A DNA stretch of 64,000 nucleotides from the NCBI GenBank assembly GCA_000612485.1, contig CP007494.1, positions 372,001 to 436,000 on the forward strand, given 5' to 3'. The notes below the pieces were generated by a model. That model searched no databases, was not told the DNA's origin, and saw nothing but the letters and a program-made list of their open reading frames with translations. Made by a program: the position numbers and the translations under genes. This document shows positions 36,402 through 46,341 of this stretch, in pieces (the stretch's first letter is position 1; each line of letters begins with the position of its first letter). This DNA is from Bordetella holmesii ATCC 51541 (lineage in GTDB: Bacteria; Pseudomonadota; Gammaproteobacteria; Burkholderiales; Burkholderiaceae_B).

Positions 36402-38789
36402 TTACCAGCGATAGGAGACCGAGCCGATAATGCGGCGAGGCTCTCCGTAGAAGCAGGCCGACTGGCATACCGCAACATAACGCTTGTCCGTCAGGTTGCT
36501 GGCATTGAGCGCAAACCGCCAAGGGCCGGTGCTATAGCTCACCATGGCGTCAACCAGGGTGTAGGCGGGCACCTTCCCTGTGCCGTACAGGAAATGCGTG
36601 CTGTCGACAAAGCGCATTCCGGCACCCACGGTCAGCCCCGCCAGACCGAAGTCACCGAAACTGTAGTCCGTCCACAGCGAAAACTGGTGATAGGGCACCT
36701 GCCCGATCCGCATGCCTTCGTCTTCCGGCGCAAGCGGGCTGGCCTTGGTCGTGCGCGCGTCGGTGTAAGCATAGGCGGCAATCACATGGGTGTTGCGTCC
36801 CACCCGGCCGCGCGCCTCCAGTTCGAAACCGCGCGATCGCACCTCTCCGACCTGGATGTTGTAGCTCGGATCCAGGGGATCACTGACGGACATATTCTTA
36901 CGCTTGAGCTGATAGACCGCCGCCGACAGCATCAGATCCGACCCTGGTGGCTGATAGCGTACACCCAGTTCATACTGTTCGCCGGTTACCGGCTTGAAGC
37001 GGCTGCCGTTGCGATCTGCGCCGCTTTCCGGTTCGAACGATTCGCTGTAGCTAAAGAATGGAGCCACACCGTTGTCAAACAGATAGACCAGACCGGCGCG
37101 GCCCGTCAGCGCATGGCTTTTCTCGTCATCGACCTCTTGCGAAGGGTAGATGCTGTTGTGGCTCCTGTAGACCACATCATCGTAGCGCCCACCGAGCAAC
37201 ACGACGAGCTTCTCGGCGATCTTTATCTGATCCTGCGCATACAAGCCCAGGCGGTGGGTACGGTCTGTCGACTTGCCTTGCGAGCGATATACATCGCCCA
37301 CCGGGATACCGTAATCGGGATCGAAGTAATCGAAAGGCTGAGCGCGCCGCTGCTCGCGTGTCGTCTGATGCCGCATGCGCGTGTAATCCACGCCCACGAG
37401 GGCAGTATGTTGCAACGCCCCTTGCCCGAACTTGAACTGCAAAGCGGTATCGGCCACCACGGCCTGCGAGTTGTCGCTTCTATCCAAGGCGTAACGCGTC
37501 GTCGATGTGCGCTCATCGGCGGCAAGGTTATAGGTCAGCGTCTCCGGAAACGTGCTGCGAAAGTCGTAGTAGCGCACGTTGTTGCGCAAAGTGACCGTAT
37601 CGTTGAAGGCGTGCTCGAACAACCAGCCGGCGGTGTAGCGTTCGGCATCATAGCCGTCATACCCTGCCGTACCCGTAAAACGATTGGTCGGGATCCGGTC
37701 GTAACGGGTGCTGTAGACCGATCCTTTGGCTGGCAGCCCTAGATTCTCGGCCGCCTTGTCTTTCTGATAGTCGGCCAACAGCGTCAATGAGGTGCGGGCG
37801 CTGGGCCGCCAAGTCAGGCCGCCGGCGAGAAAGCGCCGATCATCATCGATGTAATCCGTCGCGGTCTTGCTGTCGCGAGCCAGGAACGTGGTTCGATACG
37901 ACCAGACGCCGTCATCGCTCAACGCCCCCCCGAAGTCGCCGGAGAGCTGCTTGCGATCAAACGATCCGGACTCCAGGTTCAGCTCACGCAAGGTCTCAGT
38001 GGTTGGCCGCTTAGTCACCGTGTTGATGATGCCACCAGGCCCGCTGGCTCCGTAAAGCACGGATGAGGCGCCCTTGAGCAGTTCCACCCGCTCCAGGCCA
38101 TAGGGTTCCTGCTGGCCGTTGTAGACGTTGACCGAATACTTGCCGCCATCGCGATACAAGCCACCGGTATAGGCGCTGATCTCAAAGCCGCGCACCACCA
38201 CCTCATCGCTAAACCGCGTCTACCCGGACTTGCGTCCCACGCCGGCCACATAGCCCAGCGCTTCGTTCAAATCCTGCGCCTTAATGGTTTCAATTTCCTG
38301 TGCGCCCACAATGGCGATGGACTGTGGCGTCTCCATCAGCGGCGTATCGGTTTTGGTTGCCGTGGCGCTGACCGTAGCGACATAGTCTTGCAACGGTCCT
38401 GAACCCGTCTGCAGATAGCCCGACACCGCCACGGGAGCCAGCATCCCTGCGTCAGCGGCCAACGGCTTGACCACGATGGCCCCGCCCTGCGGCACCGCCT
38501 GCAAACCGCTGCCTTTGAGCAACCGTTCGGCGGCCTGGCTTGGCGTCAGGCTGCCGGCGATGGCGGGTGCGGTTTTATTGGCCACCAAGGCCGGTGCAAA
38601 CAGCAACTGCAAACCCGCCTGACGGGCCAGTTCATTGAGTGCCTGGCCCAGCGGCTGGGCGGCAATCGAGAATGGGATGACGCGATTGACATAGGCGTCA
38701 CTGGCCTGCGCCGCGACCCGGGTCGGGGCGCCAATGGCCAGTGCGAAGGCCAACGCCAAAGGCGCCAGATCTAGATAGGAATGCCGCAT
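36402..38789 (-). pseudogene. TonB-dependent siderophore receptor with STN signalling domain, broken by an in-frame amber codon
   Basis: Start ATG 38789 gives a signal peptide (LAPLALAFALAIGAPTRVAAQA), then the STN domain (VIPFSIAAQPLGQALNELARQAG), the plug and a barrel ending VSYRW at 36402; about 795 residues in all. A TAG at 38220-38222 interrupts the plug (GVGRKSG-stop-TRFSDEVVVRGFE). Both sides are in the same frame, so this is a point mutation, most simply CAG to TAG. The STN domain and the adjacent fecR and fecI genes mark a surface-signalling receptor for a ferric siderophore. Only readthrough would give full-length product. Confidence 0.9.
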
Positions 38790-38891
38790 GAAATGCCATC
38801 TCCGAACGGTAGCAACAAGAATCATTACTAATGGAGTCGCATCAACGGCCCAAACCCTCACCCCGGTTCAAAAGAAAATTCACCTGCCGGC

Positions 38892-40027
38892 TCAGCGCTT
38901 GCTGCCGATCACGATGCCATGCGCCGTTTTCTGCACGCGCACGGGCAACAAATGGGGTAACGCTTGCGCAAATCTCTGCGCGGCGTGCAGATCGAAGGTG
39001 CCCCCCAACCGGAGTTGGCCCACGGCGGGATCGCCTAACGCCAGGCCCGTCGGCCCGTAGCGCTCGAACTCGGCCAACGCCTGAGATAGCGGCGTGTCAT
39101 TGAAACTGACCCTGCCCTGGCGCCACACGGCCACGCTCTGGGCCCCCACCTGAACGACTTCGTCGAGCCGGCCCTGCGCATCGGCGCTCACGCGCTCTCC
39201 AGCCCCGAGAAAGGTCGCCTCACCCGCAAATCCCCGTTGCAGAGGCTCGACGCGCACCCGGCCGGACTCGACGGCGACCACCGTGCGGCCTGCGTCCAAC
39301 CCGGTTTCGGTCTGCCGCACGGCAAAACGTGTACCCACCACGGTCACCCGCAATGCGCCAGCCAGCACGTCAAAAGGCCGCCCGGCATCCGGCGAGACGG
39401 CAAACATGACCTGGCCGTGTTGCACCGTCACCTCGCGCCTGCCCTGATAAAGCGCCACCCAGATCGAGGTGCCGGCATCCAACGTCAGCGTGCTGCCATC
39501 ATCGAGCATCACCTCACGCAGCTCCCCGCGCGAGGTGGTGTAGCGACGCGTGTGGATCAAACGCCCCGCCGGCCCGTCCCAGTCCAGCCAATGCCCGCCA
39601 ACGACGGCAGCCGCGATGCCTGCGGCAGCCGCGCCACATTGAATAGCCAGGCCCGTCGCCCGGGCAAAGCAGGCTGGTGGGCCGCCCCACCGGCTCGCGG
39701 CGTGTCGGCCCGCATCGGCGGCGCAGCGGCCGTTGATGACGCTATCGCCGGCAAGCGCGCGCGGGCCGCCGCCGCAAGTGCGCGCAGGCCCTCCAGGCCT
39801 GGCTCCAGATCGGCGTAGGCACGCGCATTGGCGCTGTCGGCCGCCAGCCACTGTTCGAAACACTGTTGCTCCGCAGCGCTCAGCCCGCCCTGCTGACGGG
39901 TCAACCACAGCGCCGCCTCGAAAGCGACCGGGTCAGTCGTTCGCAAGAAGTCCTCGAGCTCGCGCTCATCCGCGTCCGGCCCCGCGCAGGGCGCGCCCTT
40001 GAGATGACTCGGAACGTGCAGCGTCAT
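38892..40027 (-). pseudogene. FecR-type anti-sigma factor/transmembrane sensor, single-base frameshift
   Basis: About 378 residues after repair, from ATG 40027. The N-terminal DUF4880 domain (ELEDFLRTTDPVAFEAALWL) faces the cytoplasm and binds the sigma factor; one membrane segment (GLAIQCGAAAAGIAAAVV) follows, then the periplasmic FecR domain with YTTSRGELREVMLDDGSTLTLD and VVGTRFAV. The two halves are in different frames; adding one C in the run 39685-39688 joins them right before the membrane segment. It sits between fecI (5-base gap) and the receptor. As written the sigma-binding half would be free of the membrane. Confidence 0.88.
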
Positions 40028-40032
40028 GGCTG

Positions 40033-40563
40033 CTATCCGGGAGGGATCTGCCCCTGCAACTGCCGCTCGCACGCGCGGCACGCCAGCCGGCCTCGGGCGA
40101 TGTGCTTTTCTATCATGCTGACCGACGTGCCCATACGCGCTGCGATCTGCGCATAGGGCAGATCATCGAAAACATGAAGCATAAACGCTTCGCGGCAACG
40201 CGGCGGCAAGGCCTCGATGGTCGACAGGTAGGCCGCCACGGCCTGCGCCGAAGCCACGGCAGACTCTGGCGCATCCACGGCGGCAGCCACGGGCATCTGC
40301 GCCTCGTCGAGCAACTCCAGGCTTTCGTTGCCGCGCACTTGCGCTCGACGGTATTGATCCACCATCACATTGCGCGCGGTCTGAAACAAGAGCGCGCGCG
40401 GCTCGGCCACCGCCTGGCTTTGCTCCACGGCAAGAAACCGCGCATAACTTTCCTGCACCACATCGGCGGCCGCCTCGCGATCACGCAACGCGCGCAGGCA
40501 AAAGCTCAGCAGTTCTCGATAGTAGCGGGCGACCACAGCGACTCGGGCATGGGTGGCCCACAA
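40033..40563 (-). CDS. FecI-type ECF sigma factor
   Basis: About 172-176 residues. Sigma-70 region 2 (YRELLSFCLRALRDREAAADVVQESYARFL, FQTARNVMVDQYRRAQ) and region 4 (LPPRCREAFMLHVFDDLPYAQIAARMGTSVSMIEKHIARG) are typical of iron-starvation ECF sigma factors. The only in-frame start is TTG 40563, without a ribosome site and touching the Fur-like box. ATG 40550 (MPES...) would be more natural and becomes in frame if one base is missing near 40537, the same direction as the other frame breaks. It should direct transcription of the receptor gene. Confidence 0.88.
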   Translation of the reverse strand: MWATHARVAVVARYYRELLSFCLRALRDREAAADVVQESYARFLAVEQSQAVAEPRALLFQTARNVMVDQYRRAQVRGNESLELLDEAQMPVAAAVDAPESAVASAQAVAAYLSTIEALPPRCREAFMLHVFDDLPYAQIAARMGTSVSMIEKHIARGRLACRACERQLQGQIPPG

Positions 40564-40570
40564 ATTAAAT

Positions 40571-40593
40571 GCAATTAAGAATTATTACTTATC
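40571..40593 (-). promoter_or_regulatory. Candidate Fur box upstream of the fecI-type gene
   Basis: On the minus strand the AT-rich stretch begins GATAAGTAATAATTC and resembles the GATAAT-hexamer arrangement of Fur sites. It is placed just before the sigma-factor gene, where iron control is expected. The match is imperfect. Confidence 0.45.
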
Positions 40594-40770
40594 AGGTAGG
40601 GGAATGCAAAACCCTGGATGCGATGCGAACCGCCGCGCTCCGACTCACCTCTTAAAACCCGCACCCCGAGCCGCATACCAGCCGTGACGTGAGGAGCTCC
40701 GAGGCTGCGCCCGCCCGTTTCCTAGCCGATCACGTCGCTGGCCATACGCACTGCCCCTCGCCAAACCCGC

Positions 40771-40804
40771 CAAAAGAAAAAGGCCGCATCGATATGCGGC
40801 CTTT
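40771..40804 (-). terminator. Rho-independent terminator of ychF
   Basis: On the minus strand AAAGGCCGCAT, a four-base loop and ATGCGGCCTTT form a perfect 11-bp stem followed by TTCTTTTG. It lies 59 bases after the ychF stop. Confidence 0.9.
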
Positions 40805-40862
40805 GTGCAGCGCGGGCAGTGCTGCGGCGTTCAGGATGACCCTGGAGGCACCACGCGCCCGA

Positions 40863-41954
40863 TCAGACGTTGAACAAGAAATTCATCACGTCGCCGTCTT
40901 GCACGATGTACTCCTTGCCTTCGGCGCGCATTTTGCCGGCTTCCTTGGCGCCTTGTTCGCCCTTGCACGCGATGTAGTCGTCGTAGGCGATGGTCTGCGC
41001 GCGAATGAAGCCGCGTTCGAAGTCGGTGTGGATGACGCCGGCGGCTTGCGGGGCGGTCGCGCCGATCGGTACGGTCCAGGCGCGGACTTCCTTCACGCCG
41101 GCAGTGAAGTAGGTTTGCAGGCCCAGCAGTTTGAAGGCGGCGCGGATGAGGCGGTTCAGGCCGGGCTCGTCCATGCCCATGTCGGACAGGAAGGCTTGGC
41201 GGTCTTCGTCGGCCAGGTCGACGATCTCGGATTCGATGGCGGCGCAGATGGCGACGACGGGTGCGTTGCGCTTGGTGGCGAATTCGGTGAGGCGGTCCAG
41301 CAGCGGGTTGTCGGTGAAACCGTCATCGCTGACGTTGCCCACGTACATGGCGCGCTTGGCGGTGATAAAGCACAGGGGCTTGATCAAGGCCAGGTCATCA
41401 TCGGACAGGCCCATGGAGCGCACGGGTTTGGCTTCGTTCAGATGGGCGATGCATTTTTCCAGCACGCTGACCAGGCGCTGGGCTTCCTTGTCGCCGGAGC
41501 GCGCGGTCTTGGAGTGACGGTGCAGGGCTTTTTCAGCGGTCTGCAGGTCGGCCAGCCCGAGTTCGGTTTCGATGACTTCGATGTCGGCGATGGGATCGAC
41601 CTTGCCGGCAACGTGGATGACGTTGGGGTCTTCGAAGCAGCGCACGACGTTGACGATGGCGTCGGTTTCGCGGATATGCGAGAGGAACTGGTTGCCCAGG
41701 CCTTCGCCCTGGCTGGCGCCCGCCACCAGGCCTGCGATGTCGACGAACTCGACGGTGGCCGGCAGGACTCGCTCGGGGTTGACGATGTCAGCCAGCTTGC
41801 CCAGGCGGGGATCGGGCACTTCCACCACGCCCACGTTGGGTTCGATGGTGCAGAAGGGGTAGTTCTCGGCCGCGATACCGGCACGGGTCAGGGCGTTAAA
41901 GAGCGTCGATTTGCCGACGTTGGGCAGGCCAACGATGCCACATTGCAGAGCCAT
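40863..41954 (-). CDS. ychF: Redox-regulated ATPase / Obg-family GTPase YchF
   Basis: 363 residues, the normal YchF length. G1 motif [16 protein letters not shown]3 [20 protein letters not shown], and the C-terminal TGS-like domain with [23 protein letters not shown]. YchF (OLA1) is unusual in preferring ATP and is linked to ribosome function and oxidative stress. It lies downstream of the pth-CPBP unit in the housekeeping block; a clear terminator follows. Confidence 0.97.
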   Translation of the reverse strand: MALQCGIVGLPNVGKSTLFNALTRAGIAAENYPFCTIEPNVGVVEVPDPRLGKLADIVNPERVLPATVEFVDIAGLVAGASQGEGLGNQFLSHIRETDAIVNVVRCFEDPNVIHVAGKVDPIADIEVIETELGLADLQTAEKALHRHSKTARSGDKEAQRLVSVLEKCIAHLNEAKPVRSMGLSDDDLALIKPLCFITAKRAMYVGNVSDDGFTDNPLLDRLTEFATKRNAPVVAICAAIESEIVDLADEDRQAFLSDMGMDEPGLNRLIRAAFKLLGLQTYFTAGVKEVRAWTVPIGATAPQAAGVIHTDFERGFIRAQTIAYDDYIACKGEQGAKEAGKMRAEGKEYIVQDGDVMNFLFNV

Positions 41955-42125
41955 GGAAATCCTTGAGTGACGATGTCCCGGCGCTGCCGGGTGCGCGGCC
42001 GATTGCGCCTGCGCCTGTGTTTGCTCATCCGGGCAAGCCGCGCCGCTCTGGCGCGCTGCCCATGATCAATCCGCGAAAACGGTGATTTTACCCGGTTGCC
42101 CAGCCCGAGGCCGAGTCTGCCTCGT

Positions 42126-42860
42126 TCAGAGCGCCATGTCGGGCACCAGCTTGAGCAGCAGCCAGATCATGACCATGGGCCCGGCGTTGAATACCGCGTG
42201 CAGGGCCATGGACGCGGCGATGCCGCGCCGCACCCGCATCCATCCCAGCACCAGCCCGGTGAGCCACTGCGGCAGCACCAGCAAAGGTAAGAGCCACCAG
42301 GCCGTGCTGCCAAACGAGAAATTACCCAGATGCACGGCGGCGAAGGTTAGCGCGGCCAGATGAAACACGAGGCCGAAATGCCGCTGATAAAAGCGCCGCG
42401 GGCCGCGTTTGAAGCGCCCCATGTGCCGCGTGCCGGATATGGCTAGCAGGATCACGGCCGCAACCAGGCAGCCCGTCCAGAATTTGGGCCCCCAGATCAA
42501 GGCCGGCAAGACGACCGGAATGACCCACAGCGCCTGCAAGGGCCGGCGCAAGCCATAGCGAAACAGGAGCTCTTCGACCAGCGGGGCCCAGATGACCGCT
42601 GCCAGCCATGGAATGTTGTCCGGGTCCATGCGGTGCTGCGCGCCGCCCAGGGTGGCAGCCCCCACGGCGATAGGGCCCAGCACGACCAGGTTGAACAACC
42701 ACAGCAGGCTCGCCCAGGCCAGCAAACGCGAGGCACGGATATTGAGGCACCAGTCGGCCATGGCGCCACCGTGGCGCGGCCCCAGCCGGGCCGCCAGCGT
42801 GGGCCGGCGGATAAAGCGCCACCAGTCGCCGACCTCCTGGCGTAGCGTCAGGCGTGGCAT
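42126..42860 (-). CDS. CPBP-family intramembrane metalloprotease (CAAX protease-like)
   Basis: 244 residues with about six membrane segments. The family motifs are EELLFRYGLRR (EExxxR), the His in FAAVHLGNF and the late HAVFNAGP. Such proteases act in the inner membrane; the bacterial substrates are mostly unknown. The start overlaps the pth stop by one base (TGATG), so it is coupled to pth. Frame intact. Confidence 0.88.
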   Translation of the reverse strand: MPRLTLRQEVGDWWRFIRRPTLAARLGPRHGGAMADWCLNIRASRLLAWASLLWLFNLVVLGPIAVGAATLGGAQHRMDPDNIPWLAAVIWAPLVEELLFRYGLRRPLQALWVIPVVLPALIWGPKFWTGCLVAAVILLAISGTRHMGRFKRGPRRFYQRHFGLVFHLAALTFAAVHLGNFSFGSTAWWLLPLLVLPQWLTGLVLGWMRVRRGIAASMALHAVFNAGPMVMIWLLLKLVPDMAL

Positions 42861-43447
42861 CAGGCGGTATGCAACTGGCGGGTGGCCTGCGCGAAATCAC
42901 CGCGCAGCAACACGGGCACGATAGCGCGGCAGCGGTCGATGACTTTCTCGATGTCGAGCTGCTCGTCGCGGCGCGGCGGATGCAGCACGAAGTCGGCCAC
43001 CTGCTGGGCCAGATTCAGGGTGCGGGGATGGCCGATGCCGATGCGCAGGCGCCAGAAGTTCGGTGTGCCCAACGCGGCCTGGATGTCTTTCAAGCCATTG
43101 TGGCCGGCATGGCCGCCACCCTGCTTCATTTTGACCTGGCCGGGCAACAGATCGAGCTCGTCGTGAAGAACCAGCACCTGTTCGGGCGCGAGTTTGTAGA
43201 AGCGCGCCAGTGCGCCCACGGCCTGGCCGGAGCGGTTCATGTAGGTAATGGGCTTGAGCAGCAGTACGTTCTCGCCCTCGAAGCGGGCTTTGGCGACCTG
43301 ACCCATGAAGGCTTTCTCGAGCGTGAATGACGCGCGCAAGTCATCGGCCAGATGGTCGGCTAGCCAGAAGCCGGCGTTGTGCCGGGTGGTTTCGTAGTCG
43401 GGGCCGGGATTGCCCAGCCCGACGATCAAGCGGATCGGTTCGGACAT
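42860..43447 (-). CDS. pth: Peptidyl-tRNA hydrolase
   Basis: 195 residues from ATG 43447; upstream codons overlap the rplY terminator and are excluded. Substrate-binding Asn is in [18 protein letters not shown] together with the catalytic His, and the catalytic Asp is in [24 protein letters not shown] is also present. It recycles peptidyl-tRNA dropped by stalled ribosomes. It is placed after rplY, the usual order. Confidence 0.96.
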   Translation of the reverse strand: MSEPIRLIVGLGNPGPDYETTRHNAGFWLADHLADDLRASFTLEKAFMGQVAKARFEGENVLLLKPITYMNRSGQAVGALARFYKLAPEQVLVLHDELDLLPGQVKMKQGGGHAGHNGLKDIQAALGTPNFWRLRIGIGHPRTLNLAQQVADFVLHPPRRDEQLDIEKVIDRCRAIVPVLLRGDFAQATRQLHTA

Positions 43448-43463
43448 GATGGCGTGTTTAGAA

Positions 43464-43503
43464 CATAAAAAACCCTGCGCTTGCAACTCGCAGGCGCAGG
43501 GTT
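43464..43503 (-). terminator. Rho-independent terminator of rplY
   Basis: Minus strand: AACCCTGCGC pairs with GCGCAGGGTT around a 13-base loop and is followed by a T run (TTTTTATG). It lies between rplY and pth; partial readthrough to pth is possible. Confidence 0.85.
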
Positions 43504-43537
43504 GGAGGCAGCAGCGGGCACACGCCCGACTGGCCTA

Positions 43538-44131
43538 TCAGGCAGCCGGAGCTTCGTCAGCGTCGGCAGCACCGCCCTTGACGACGGCAGCGGCAATCAC
43601 CTGCTCATCGTTGGGGTGCGTGAAGGTCACGCCCTTGGGCAGGACGATGTCCTTCTGGTGCACCGAACCGCCACCCAGCAGATTGCCGAGGTCGACTTCG
43701 ATGAACTGCGGCAGAGCCTTGGGCAGGCAGGTCACTTCCACTTCGGTGACGACGTGGGAGATGATGGCGCCGCTGAGCTTGACGGCCGGCGAGGTCTCGG
43801 CATTGATGAAGTGCAGGGGCACCTTGGTATGCAGAGCCTGGTTGGCGTCGACGCGCTGGAAGTCAACGTGCATGACTTGCTGCTTGTACGGGTGCCATTG
43901 GACCGAGCGCAGCAGAACCTGCTCGCTCTTGCCGCCTTCCAGAGCCATCGTCAGGATGGAGGCGTGGAATTGTTCCTTGCGCAGGGCATGGAAAATTTCG
44001 TTGTGGTCCATCTCGATGTTCAGCGGGGTAGCCGTGCCGCCATAAACGATGGCGGGAACGCGACCCGCGCGGCGCAGGCGGCGGCTCGCACTCGAACCCT
44101 GGACGCTACGCGCAGTGGCATTGAATTTCAT
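43538..44131 (-). CDS. rplY: 50S ribosomal protein L25/general stress protein Ctc
   Basis: 197 residues from ATG 44131 ([31 protein letters not shown]), the long Ctc/TL5 form with an L25 domain plus the C-terminal beta domain ([35 protein letters not shown]) and an Ala/Glu tail. It binds 5S rRNA. It follows prs by 117 bases. Confidence 0.96.
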   Translation of the reverse strand: MKFNATARSVQGSSASRRLRRAGRVPAIVYGGTATPLNIEMDHNEIFHALRKEQFHASILTMALEGGKSEQVLLRSVQWHPYKQQVMHVDFQRVDANQALHTKVPLHFINAETSPAVKLSGAIISHVVTEVEVTCLPKALPQFIEVDLGNLLGGGSVHQKDIVLPKGVTFTHPNDEQVIAAAVVKGGAADADEAPAA

Positions 44132-44248
44132 GGAAAACTCCAAACAATCTGGCGGAACAGCCCGCCTGTGTAAAACACGCCAAGCGACATGCCGGCGTGG
44201 CATTGGCCCATCGCCGCGACCAGCGACGGGCAAAGTCTTGAATCAGGA

Positions 44249-45199
44249 TCAGTCGGCAAACAGCGAGCTGACCGACTCGGCGTTGGAAATACGCAGAATG
44301 GTCTCGCCCAGCAGTGCGGCGCAGGACAACTGGCGGATCTTGCCGCAGCCCTGAGCCTCTTCAGACAGCGGAATGGTATCCGTGACGACGAGCTCGTCCA
44401 GCGAGGACGCCGCGATGCGCTCGACCGCACCGCCAGACAGCACGGGGTGCGTGCAATAGGCGTAGACCGCGCCAGCGCCACGATCCTTGAGGGCTTGAGC
44501 GGCCTTGCACAGCGTGCCGGCGGTATCGACCATGTCGTCCATGATGATACAGGTCCGTCCGTCCACCTCACCGATGATGTTCATCACTTCGGAGACGTTG
44601 GCGCGCGGGCGGCGCTTGTCGATGATGGCCAGGTCGGCTTCGAGCTGCTTGGCCAGCGCACGAGCGCGCACGACGCCGCCGATATCCGGCGACACCACGA
44701 CCAGGTTGGACAGATTGCGGCGCCACAGGTCGCCCAGCAGGATCGGACCCGCGTAGATGTTGTCCACGGGGATGTCGAAAAAGCCTTGAATCTGATCGGC
44801 GTGCAAGTCCATGGTCAGGACGCGGTCAACACCGGCGACTTGCAGCATGTTGGCCACGACCTTGGCCGAGATCGCAACACGCGCCGAGCGCGGGCGGCGG
44901 TCCTGGCGGGCATAGCCGAAATACGGGATGGCGGCGGTGATGCGGCCGGCCGAGGCGCGGCGCAAGGCATCGACCATCACCATGATTTCCATCAGGTTGT
45001 CGTTGGTCGGCGCGCAGGTCGGCTGAAGCACGAAAACATCCTTGCCGCGGACGTTCTCATTGATTTCGACCATCACCTCGCCATCCGAAAAGCGACCCAC
45101 GGTCATTTTGCCGAGGGACATGTCCAGGTGGTTGACTACGTCCACGGCCAGGCGGGTGTTTGCCGTGCCCGTGAAAATCATGAAGCTGTCGTTTGCCAT
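44249..45199 (-). CDS. prs: Ribose-phosphate pyrophosphokinase
   Basis: 316 residues, standard length. Signatures are [29 protein letters not shown] (ATP binding), [15 protein letters not shown] and the PRPP-binding loop [13 protein letters not shown]. It makes PRPP for purine, pyrimidine, His, Trp and NAD synthesis. It lies downstream of tRNA-Gln and the terminator at 45262-45314, so it has its own promoter in about 60 bases. Confidence 0.97.
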   Translation of the reverse strand: MANDSFMIFTGTANTRLAVDVVNHLDMSLGKMTVGRFSDGEVMVEINENVRGKDVFVLQPTCAPTNDNLMEIMVMVDALRRASAGRITAAIPYFGYARQDRRPRSARVAISAKVVANMLQVAGVDRVLTMDLHADQIQGFFDIPVDNIYAGPILLGDLWRRNLSNLVVVSPDIGGVVRARALAKQLEADLAIIDKRRPRANVSEVMNIIGEVDGRTCIIMDDMVDTAGTLCKAAQALKDRGAGAVYAYCTHPVLSGGAVERIAASSLDELVVTDTIPLSEEAQGCGKIRQLSCAALLGETILRISNAESVSSLFAD

Positions 45200-45261
45200 G
45201 ATGCAGATGATGGTCGTTTAACACTGAACGGGGGGCGGAAAAACCGCCAAGCCCGCAAAAC

Positions 45262-45314
45262 AAAAAAGCTGCTGAACCTGAGCCAGTCTGAAGGCGGAGT
45301 TCAACAGCTTTTTT
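45262..45314 (-). terminator. Terminator after tRNA-Gln, probably bidirectional
   Basis: AAAAAAGCTGCTGAAC and its near-perfect inverted partner GTTCAACAGCTTTTTT enclose about 22 bases. A/T tails are present on both sides. It lies between the tRNA and prs. Confidence 0.75.
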
Positions 45315-45325
45315 ATGTATTGGTT

Positions 45326-45402
45326 TGGCTGGGGAGGAAGGATTCGAACCTTCGCATGCCGGAATCAAAATCCGGTGCCTTAACCAGCTTGGCGACTCCC
45401 CA
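45326..45402 (-). tRNA. tRNA-Gln (anticodon UUG)
   Basis: On the minus strand a 74-nt cloverleaf plus encoded CCA. The acceptor TGGGGAG pairs with CTCCCCA; the anticodon stem CCGGA/TCCGG encloses TTTTGAT with anticodon TTG; the T loop reads GGTTCGAATCC. It begins only one base after the ispE stop codon, so it is probably processed from the ispE transcript. Confidence 0.96.
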
Positions 45403-45403
45403 A

Positions 45404-46330
45404 CTAGCTTGCAATCCAACTTCGCAGCGGATGCTCGTTTAACCCGGCGCATGCCTTGATCAAGCGAAAACCCAACTGAAATTCGGGCTGCGTTTCGCTG
45501 ACTATTTTGCCAGCGCCGCGCATTGTAGCGGTATTTTCAAACTTTGCCAAAACGTCTTGAGCTTGACTGGCTGCGGACAATGTAGGGTACTCGGCAAATA
45601 AACATGCACCAGACCCGGACATGCGAACCCGTATACCGAGCTCGCCTAGCCTCCGAACGCTTGCCTCAATCTGAGGATACCGCCGGAAAACCACCGCTTC
45701 CATGTCATTTCGACCAAAGCCGAAATTAGGCAAAGCAAGAAAGTCCGTAATTCTGACGTGTTTTGAATTGCGTGTCAAATCAGGGGCAGAAAAAATCTCT
45801 GCCGTGGGCACGCTCGCCTCGGGCTGCACGAGCAGATACGCGGCTTCGGGCAGGCTCACCGCCTGCAAGTCCTCGCCCACCCCTTCGGCAAAGGCCGGTT
45901 GACCGAATACGAATACCGGCACATCGGCGCCCAGCGGCAGGGCCAGCGCCATGAGGTCGCGGCGCGACAGTCCGCAGCCCCACAGGCGGTTCAAGGCGAT
46001 CAGCGTGGTGGCCGCATCGCTGGATCCGCCCCCCAGCCCGCCGCCTTGCGGAATGCGTTTGACCAGACCGATGCGCGCGCCCTGCGCCACGCCGCATGCG
46101 GCCTGCAAGGCACGCGCCGCGCGCACGATGAGATCCTGCTCGGGCGCGACGCCGGGCAGATCATAGGCGCGCTCGATCAGGCCGTCCGAGCGCGCCTCGA
46201 ACGACAGCGTGTCGCACAGATCGACAAAGCGGAAGACGCTTTGCAGCAGATGGTAGCCATCGGGGCGCCGGCCTACGATGTGCAAAAAGAGGTTGAGCTT
46301 GGCCGGCGCGGGTACGTCGTAGAGCGTCAT
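45404..46330 (-). CDS. ispE: 4-diphosphocytidyl-2-C-methyl-D-erythritol kinase
   Basis: 308 residues. GHMP-kinase motifs: PAPAKLNLFLHIVGRRPDGYH at the N-terminus, PQGGGLGGGSSDAATTL (ATP loop) and RMSGSGACLFAEY. It phosphorylates CDP-ME in the MEP isoprenoid pathway. It lies 11 bases after lolB, in the order lolB-ispE-tRNA-prs that is widespread in beta- and gammaproteobacteria. Confidence 0.96.
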   Translation of the reverse strand: MTLYDVPAPAKLNLFLHIVGRRPDGYHLLQSVFRFVDLCDTLSFEARSDGLIERAYDLPGVAPEQDLIVRAARALQAACGVAQGARIGLVKRIPQGGGLGGGSSDAATTLIALNRLWGCGLSRRDLMALALPLGADVPVFVFGQPAFAEGVGEDLQAVSLPEAAYLLVQPEASVPTAEIFSAPDLTRNSKHVRITDFLALPNFGFGRNDMEAVVFRRYPQIEASVRRLGELGIRVRMSGSGACLFAEYPTLSAASQAQDVLAKFENTATMRGAGKIVSETQPEFQLGFRLIKACAGLNEHPLRSWIAS

Positions 46331-46341
46331 GATGGCGGCAC

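Noticed and set aside
36021-37742. A 573-codon plus-strand frame overlapping the LysR end and the iron-receptor gene
   Set aside because: It runs antisense through the TonB receptor, whose plug and barrel motifs are unmistakable on the minus strand.
38220-38222. The receptor break as a homopolymer frameshift like the others
   Set aside because: Both sides of the TAG are in the same reading frame, so no base is gained or lost; a substitution is the simplest explanation.
40689-41966. A 425-codon plus-strand frame over ychF
   Set aside because: Antisense to ychF, a highly conserved gene with complete GTPase motifs and its own terminator.
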